Positions 59,182-64,000 of a stretch of DNA of 64,000 nucleotides are shown one piece after another. Location of the stretch: assembly GCF_049065735.1 (NCBI RefSeq), contig NZ_JBAKHD010000003.1:1-64000 (forward strand), in the 5' to 3' direction. The DNA comes from Paramesorhizobium sp049065735 (GTDB taxonomy: Bacteria; Pseudomonadota; Alphaproteobacteria; Rhizobiales; Rhizobiaceae). Position numbers and translations under genes: made by a program. A model generated the notes under the pieces. It searched no databases. It saw only the letters and a list, made by a program, of their open reading frames with translations, and had not been told where the DNA came from. How positions within the stretch are numbered: position 1 is the first letter of the stretch; each line of letters opens with the position of its first letter.

Positions 59182-60753
59182 ATGGCCGCCACCACCGCCG
59201 ATATGCCTGCCGTTCAAGACCGTATGGACCCGAAGAAGACCATCGCCTTCTTCGCCATGGTCTTCGGTATGTTCATGGCCATTCTGGACATCCAGATCGT
59301 CTCGGCCTCGCTGGCGGAGATCCAGGCGGGGCTTTCCGCCAGTTCCGATGAGATTTCCTGGGTGCAGACCTCCTATCTGATCGCGGAGGTCATCATGATC
59401 CCGCTTTCCGGTTTCCTCGGGCGGCTGCTCTCCACCCGCGTGCTCTTCACGGTCTCGGCGGCGGGCTTCACGATTTCCAGTATTCTCTGCGCCACCGCGA
59501 CGAACATCGATCAGATGATCGTCTACCGCGCCATGCAGGGCTTCATCGGCGGCGGTATGATCCCGAGCGTGTTCGCGGCGGCCTTCACCATCTTCCCGCC
59601 ATCGAAGCGCGCCGTCGTCTCGCCGATGATCGGTCTCGTCGCCACGCTTGCCCCCACCATCGGCCCGACTGTCGGCGGTTACCTAAGTGACACTTTTTCC
59701 TGGCACTGGCTGTTCCTGGTTAACGTCTTCCCCGGCATTCTGGTGACCATCGCCGCATGGAACCTCATTGATTTCGATGAGGGCGACTCGTCGCTCTTCA
59801 GCAAGTTCGACTGGTGGGGCCTTGCCGGCATGGCAGCCTTTCTCGGCTCGCTCGAATATGTTCTGGAGGAGGGCCCGCGCAATGACTGGCTGCAGGACGA
59901 AGCGATCTTCATCCTGACCATCGTCCTCGTCATCGGCGCCATCGTCTTTTTCTATCGCGCCTTCACGGCGGAAGAGCCGATCGCGGACCTGCGCGCTTTC
60001 GCCAATATCAATTTTGCCTTCGGCTCGCTGTTCTCCTTCGTCATGGGCATCGGCCTTTACGGGCTCACCTATCTCTATCCGCTGTATCTCGGTCAGATCA
60101 GGGGCTATGACTCCCTGATGATTGGCGAAACGCTGTTCATCAGCGGGCTTGCCATGTTCATGACGGCGCCCGTCGCGGGGTTTTTGTCGACCCGCCTGGA
60201 CCCCCGCCTGATGATGATGATCGGCTTCCTCGGCTTCGCCGCCGGCACATGGACGATGACGGGGCTGACGGCGGATTGGGATTTCCACGAGCTTTTGCTG
60301 CCGCAGATCCTGCGCGGCTGCTCGCTGATGCTCTGCATGGTGCCGATCAACAATGTCGCCCTCGGCACCCTCCCGCCATCACGCATGAAGGGCGCATCCG
60401 GCCTCTATAATCTGACCCGGAACCTAGGCGGCGCGGTCGGCCTCGCCATTATCAACACGATCCTATCGGATCGCGCCGACATGCATTACGAGCGCCTTGC
60501 GGAGCATATCAGCGCGGGCAATCGCACGGCGGAGGATATGCTCGCCAATATGACGGCGCAATTCAATGCCGCCGGCCTCGATGGCAGCACGATCGCACTC
60601 TCCCGCCTCGCCGGCATGGTCCGCCAGCAGGCGACGCTGATGTCCTTCATCGACGTCTTCTTCATCCTGACGGCGCTGTTCGCCTCGCTCGCGCTTCTCG
60701 CCATCCTCGTGCGCAAGCCCGGCAAGCCGGCCGGTGGCGGCGGAGGGCATTAA
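59182..60753 (+). CDS. emrB: EmrB/DHA2-family multidrug efflux MFS transporter
   Basis: Proton-driven exporter of 523 residues with 14 predicted membrane segments. DHA2 motifs are visible: FMAILDIQIVSASLAEIQAGL in segment 1, RAMQGFIGGGMIPSVF in segment 4 and PTIGPTVGGYLSDTFSWHWLF as motif C in segment 5. It follows emrA after a family-2 repeat and works with it in drug or toxin export. Confidence 0.94.
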   Translation: MAATTADMPAVQDRMDPKKTIAFFAMVFGMFMAILDIQIVSASLAEIQAGLSASSDEISWVQTSYLIAEVIMIPLSGFLGRLLSTRVLFTVSAAGFTISSILCATATNIDQMIVYRAMQGFIGGGMIPSVFAAAFTIFPPSKRAVVSPMIGLVATLAPTIGPTVGGYLSDTFSWHWLFLVNVFPGILVTIAAWNLIDFDEGDSSLFSKFDWWGLAGMAAFLGSLEYVLEEGPRNDWLQDEAIFILTIVLVIGAIVFFYRAFTAEEPIADLRAFANINFAFGSLFSFVMGIGLYGLTYLYPLYLGQIRGYDSLMIGETLFISGLAMFMTAPVAGFLSTRLDPRLMMMIGFLGFAAGTWTMTGLTADWDFHELLLPQILRGCSLMLCMVPINNVALGTLPPSRMKGASGLYNLTRNLGGAVGLAIINTILSDRADMHYERLAEHISAGNRTAEDMLANMTAQFNAAGLDGSTIALSRLAGMVRQQATLMSFIDVFFILTALFASLALLAILVRKPGKPAGGGGGH

Positions 60754-60798
60754 GGAATGCCATCACTTTCCCTTTATCCCCATAAATCGGGAGGCGTT

Positions 60799-60814
60799 TG
60801 TAAGAAATTTTACA
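60799..60814. promoter_or_regulatory. Inverted repeat upstream of the binding-protein gene
   Basis: TGTAA and TTACA arms surround an AT-rich 6-bp centre. The stretch 60754-61070 is AT-rich in its first part and carries no gene, so it holds the promoter of the importer operon. The regulator is unknown. Confidence 0.3.
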
Positions 60815-61070
60815 TCGGCGCGTTTGTCACAGACGCTCTCCGCCCGTCATGAAACGGTAGTATTTCTGTAATGAAATATTGATTTAGCGGCTGTTTCCTC
60901 AAAAGGATCAATTGCTAAGCCCCATAAAACATGTTTCACTTCCCCGTGATACGGTGGCCCAGGAAGCTGTGGCGTCTGTCATCCAAATGTCATCCGAGGG
61001 GACTATCGGGAGGGCGCGGATGCTGGATCAAGCCAAAGGCGTTCGCCGTTCCAAACAGGGGAGTTTAAAC

Positions 61071-62174
61071 ATGCTTGGGTATTCAGCACGCCTGCTGTCT
61101 CTTTCGACCGCTCTCGCCTTTCTCGGCACATCCATCGCCGCCGCAGAGCCTTCCGCCGAACTCATCGCCGCCGCCAAGAAGGAAGGTCAGCTGACGACCA
61201 TCGCCCTTCCCCATGACTGGTGCGGCTATGGCGACCTGATCGCCGGCTTCAAGAAGAAATACGGCATTGAGATCAACGAGCTGAACCCGGATGCGGGCTC
61301 GGGCGACGAGATCGAGGCGATCAAGGCCAACAAGGACAACAAGGGTCCTCAGGCGCCTGACGTGATCGACGTCGGCTTCTCCTTCGGCCCCACCGCCAAG
61401 GCTGACAAGCTCATCCAGCCTTACAAGGTTTCGACCTGGGATTCGATCCCCGACAGCGCCAAGGACCCCGAGGGTTACTGGTACGGCGACTACTACGGCG
61501 TTCTCTCCTTCGAGGTGAACAAGGACATTATCCAGAACGCGCCGCAGGACTGGTCCGACCTCCTGAAGGACGAGTACAAGAATTCAGTCGCGCTCGCTGG
61601 TGACCCGCGCGTGTCGAACCAGGCGATCCTCGGCGTTTACGCCGCCGGCCTCTCCACCGGCGCCGCCGCCGGCGAAAAGGCTGGGCAGGCCGGCCTCGAC
61701 TTCTTCAAGCAGCTGAACGCCAAGGGCAATTTCGTGCCCGTCATCGGCAAGGCCGCTTCGGTGGCTCAAGGCTCGACCCCGATCCTCATCCGCTGGGATT
61801 ACAACGCTCTTGCCGACCGCGACCAGCTCAACGGCAACCCGAATGTGGAAGTCGTCGTGCCGAAGTCGGGCGTCGTCGCCGGCGTCTATGTCCAGGCGAT
61901 CAGCGCCTACGCGCCGCATCCCAACGCCGCCAAGCTCTGGATGGAATATCTCTATTCCGACGAAGGCCAGCTCGGCTGGCTCAAGGGCTACTGCCACCCG
62001 ATCCGCTTCAACGACCTCGTGAAGAACGGCAAGGTGCCGCAGGACCTCCTCGACAAGCTGCCGCCGGCTGCCGCCTATGAAAAGGCCGTGTTCCCGACGC
62101 TCGACGAGCAGAAGGCTTCGAACGAAGTGATCACCAAGAACTGGGACAGCGTCGTCGGCGCGAACGTTCAGTAA
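61071..62174 (+). CDS. Family-1 ABC transporter substrate-binding protein
   Basis: Periplasmic receptor of 367 residues. The signal peptide MLGYSARLLSLSTALAFLGTSIAAA ends near residue 25. I start after GGGGAGTTTAAAC; a longer frame of 53 codons lacks a ribosome site. The fold resembles binding proteins for ferric iron, putrescine/spermidine or phosphonates (AKKEGQLTTIALPHDWCGYGDLIAGFKKKYGIEINELNPDAGSGDE). The substrate cannot be settled. A stable hairpin after its stop may keep its mRNA more abundant than the permease part. Confidence 0.9.
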   Translation: MLGYSARLLSLSTALAFLGTSIAAAEPSAELIAAAKKEGQLTTIALPHDWCGYGDLIAGFKKKYGIEINELNPDAGSGDEIEAIKANKDNKGPQAPDVIDVGFSFGPTAKADKLIQPYKVSTWDSIPDSAKDPEGYWYGDYYGVLSFEVNKDIIQNAPQDWSDLLKDEYKNSVALAGDPRVSNQAILGVYAAGLSTGAAAGEKAGQAGLDFFKQLNAKGNFVPVIGKAASVAQGSTPILIRWDYNALADRDQLNGNPNVEVVVPKSGVVAGVYVQAISAYAPHPNAAKLWMEYLYSDEGQLGWLKGYCHPIRFNDLVKNGKVPQDLLDKLPPAAAYEKAVFPTLDEQKASNEVITKNWDSVVGANVQ

Positions 62175-62184
62175 GTGGCTGTTT

Positions 62185-62212
62185 CGCCGGGCGGCGGTAA
62201 CGTCGCCCGGCG
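62185..62212 (+). terminator. Hairpin after the binding-protein gene
   Basis: A perfect 9-bp stem CGCCGGGCG (62185-62193) with CGCCCGGCG (62204-62212) lies 11 bp past the stop. No T-run follows, so it more likely protects the 3' end of the binding-protein mRNA or causes partial termination before the permease genes. Confidence 0.6.
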
Positions 62213-62289
62213 TTAGCCGTCGGCCCCATCCCCCAGTGTCTTGATGGAATCGTTCCGAACCATTCTGAATCGTTGCTGGAGCGGGCATG

Positions 62290-62443
62290 TCGCGGCATTG
62301 ATTCCTGTGACAAGCACAGGAATGACGGAGGCTGAGATGGCTTACCCCAGCCTAGGCTGTTGTGCAGGCGAGAGGTTGAATGTCGTCCATGACGATCAAG
62401 CAACCCGTCATTTCCGTGCTTGTCACAGGAATCCATGCCTCAA
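62290..62443. repeat. About 155-bp palindromic element, copy 2 (Bru-RS-like)
   Basis: The ends pair GGCATTGATTCCTGTGACAA with the complementary TTGTCACAGGAATCCATGCC, with a few changes. The core aligns with the element at 14751-14908 in the opposite orientation. It lies in the gap between the binding protein and the first permease. Confidence 0.8.
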
Positions 62444-62530
62444 CGTCTTTCCTGCCCGCCACGGTGGAGGAGCACATGTTGCTTCCGGCTTAAAACAACA
62501 ATTTGCTCTAAAAGATTGGCACGTCCGCCC

Positions 62531-63424
62531 ATGAGCAGCATCTCTCATACCTCGCCCGCCATCGCGCCATCGCTTGCGCGCCGGCTGCCGCTTGAATGGC
62601 TGGGCGTCGCTCCATTCTTCCTTTTCGCCATCCTGTTCCTGATCTGGCCGACGCTGTTTCTCATCGTCGGCGCATTCAGAGACAATGCCGGCAATTTCAC
62701 TTTCCAGAACATCGCCGATCTGTTCCAACCGACGATCCTGAGCGCCTATTGGATTTCGATTCAGGTAAGTCTCGCCTCCGCCATCGGCGGTGCGATCATC
62801 GGTTTCTTCCTTGCCTGGGCGATCGTGCAGGGCGGCCTGCCCGCATGGCTGCGCCCGACGGTGCTGACCTTTTCTGGCGTCGCATCGAACTTCGCCGGCG
62901 TGCCCCTCGCCTTCGCCTTCCTCGCCACGCTTGGCCGCATGGGTCTCGTTACCGTGCTGCTGCGAGAATATCTGGGCTTCAACCTCTATGCCACCGGCTT
63001 CAACCTCCTGAGCTTCACCGGTCTGACACTCACCTATCTCTTCTTCCAGATCCCGTTGATGGTGCTGATGCTGACGCCCGCCCTTGACGGCTTGAAGAAG
63101 GAATGGCGCGAAGCCGCCGCCATCATGGGGGCGACCAATGCGCAATATTGGCGCATGGTGGCGTTTCCCATTCTCTGGCCTAGCCTGATGGGCACGACGC
63201 TGCTGCTTTTTGCCAACGCCTTCGGCGCTATCGCTACGGCCTATGCGCTGACCGGCTCGTCGCTTAACATCGTTCCCATCCTGCTTTACGCGCAAATCCG
63301 CGGCGACGTGCTGCATAATGAGCATCTGGGCTATGCCCTCGCGCTCGGCATGATCGTCATCACCGGCCTGTCCAACGTGCTTTACATCTGGCTGCGCATG
63401 CGCGCCGAAAGGTGGCTCAAATGA
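62531..63424 (+). CDS. ABC transporter permease, first subunit
   Basis: Inner-membrane protein of 297 residues with about six membrane segments. The EAA-type loop KKEWREAAAIMGATNAQYWRMVAFPIL is near residues 195-221. I start at MSSISHTSPAIAPSLA; the open frame upstream reads through the palindromic element. It belongs with the binding protein at 61071 and overlaps the next permease by 4 bp. Confidence 0.9.
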   Translation: MSSISHTSPAIAPSLARRLPLEWLGVAPFFLFAILFLIWPTLFLIVGAFRDNAGNFTFQNIADLFQPTILSAYWISIQVSLASAIGGAIIGFFLAWAIVQGGLPAWLRPTVLTFSGVASNFAGVPLAFAFLATLGRMGLVTVLLREYLGFNLYATGFNLLSFTGLTLTYLFFQIPLMVLMLTPALDGLKKEWREAAAIMGATNAQYWRMVAFPILWPSLMGTTLLLFANAFGAIATAYALTGSSLNIVPILLYAQIRGDVLHNEHLGYALALGMIVITGLSNVLYIWLRMRAERWLK

Positions 63425-64000
63425 AGGCGCAACGCATCGGCGCATGGATCGCATTCGCGATCGGCGCAATCTACTTCCTGGTACCCCTCATCGGCACGTT
63501 CGAGTTCTCGCTGCGCATGCGGCGCGGCGAATATTCCTTCGACGCCTACCGGGTGGTTTTTTCCGACCCGACCTTTCAGGCGACCTTCGCCTATTCGGCG
63601 GTCCTCGGCCTTTTGACCATCCTCTTCGGCATGCTGCTCGTCGTGCCCACGGCCTACTGGATCCGGCTGCGCCTGCCGCAGATCCGCCCGGTGGTCGAGT
63701 TCATCACGCTGATGCCGCTGGTGATCCCGGCCATCGTCATCGTCTTCGGATACTTGCGCATCTACAATTCGTCTTCGATCCTGCCCTTCACGGCATCGGT
63801 GCGGATGACGGACCTCTTGCTGATGTTCGGCTACGTAACCTTGTCGCTGCCCTATATGTACCGCGCGGTGGACATCGCCATGCGCACCATCGACGTGCGC
63901 ACCCTCACGGAAGCCGCCGAAAGTCTCGGCGCCGGCTGGCCGACCATCCTGTTCCGGGTGATCTTCCCGAACGTCATGTCGGGCGTCCTCAGCGGCGCTT
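63421..64000 (+). CDS. ABC transporter permease, second subunit (cut by window edge)
   Basis: The ATG overlaps the stop of the first permease (ATGA). The frame MKAQRIGAWIAFAIGAIYFL... stays open for 193 codons to the end of the window. It has several membrane segments and the EAA motif LTEAAESLGAGWPTILFRVI near residues 161-180. The C-terminus and the ATPase gene of this importer lie beyond the right edge. Confidence 0.9.
   Translation, partial: MKAQRIGAWIAFAIGAIYFLVPLIGTFEFSLRMRRGEYSFDAYRVVFSDPTFQATFAYSAVLGLLTILFGMLLVVPTAYWIRLRLPQIRPVVEFITLMPLVIPAIVIVFGYLRIYNSSSILPFTASVRMTDLLLMFGYVTLSLPYMYRAVDIAMRTIDVRTLTEAAESLGAGWPTILFRVIFPNVMSGVLSGA

Noticed and set aside
1..64000. CRISPR array, prophage or tRNA genes
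   Set aside because: The repeats are dispersed and not regularly spaced, there are no phage structural genes, and I could not see a tRNA cloverleaf. A covariance-model scan would be needed to exclude a tRNA fully.

Overview
The window reads as chromosomal DNA of a Brucella-group Rhizobiales bacterium (Ochrobactrum/Brucella-like). The reasons are the gene order ftcR-flgE-flgK-flgL-flaF-flbT-flgD-fliQ-flhA-fliR, a VjbR-type LuxR regulator beside flagellar genes, rhizobial motility genes (motC, motE, fliK/motD) and several families of short palindromic repeats. The species assignment is inference from gene content; no search was run.

Layout. Bases 1-500 hold the promoter and leader of an rRNA operon transcribed leftward out of the window. 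Bases 516-10963 form two divergent operons for peptidoglycan amino sugars. One encodes a MurQ-like etherase and a sugar ABC importer with an oxidoreductase. The other encodes a BadF-type sugar kinase, a GntR regulator, a SIS-type glucosamine-6-phosphate deaminase and NagA. An Rrf2 regulator and a complete zinc-uptake module (znuA, znuCB, zur) follow. Next come an acyl-homoserine-lactone synthase and a PilZ-like protein (15.4-16.4 kb).

Bases 16.4-55.3 kb hold a nearly complete flagellar gene set: MS ring, C ring, export gate, ATPase, rod, P and L rings, hook, junction proteins, one flagellin, MotA/B/C and the regulators FlaF, FlbT and FtcR. I see no che genes, fliA, flgM, fliD or fliS. Foreign or unrelated genes sit inside it: a secreted bilobed aspartic-protease-like protein between fliQ and flhA, a GNAT acetyltransferase, and a LysR regulator. 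The right end carries vjbR, a TetR-controlled EmrAB efflux pump and the first three genes of a family-1 ABC importer, the last cut by the window edge.

How it fits together. A conserved 28-bp site made of two 11-bp half-sites lies before flhA, fliF, flgE, the DUF1217-flgF-fliI operon and motA, with a weaker copy before flgB. I propose it as the binding site of FtcR, the OmpR-type flagellar master regulator encoded here. LuxI-type and VjbR-type genes flank the flagellar region, which suggests a quorum-sensing input.

The most unusual feature is a roughly 160-bp palindromic repeat family (seven full and two half copies). Four copies sit, open in frame, between the probable original start codon and the hydrophobic core of the signal peptide of exported flagellar proteins (MotC, FliP, MotE, FlgA).
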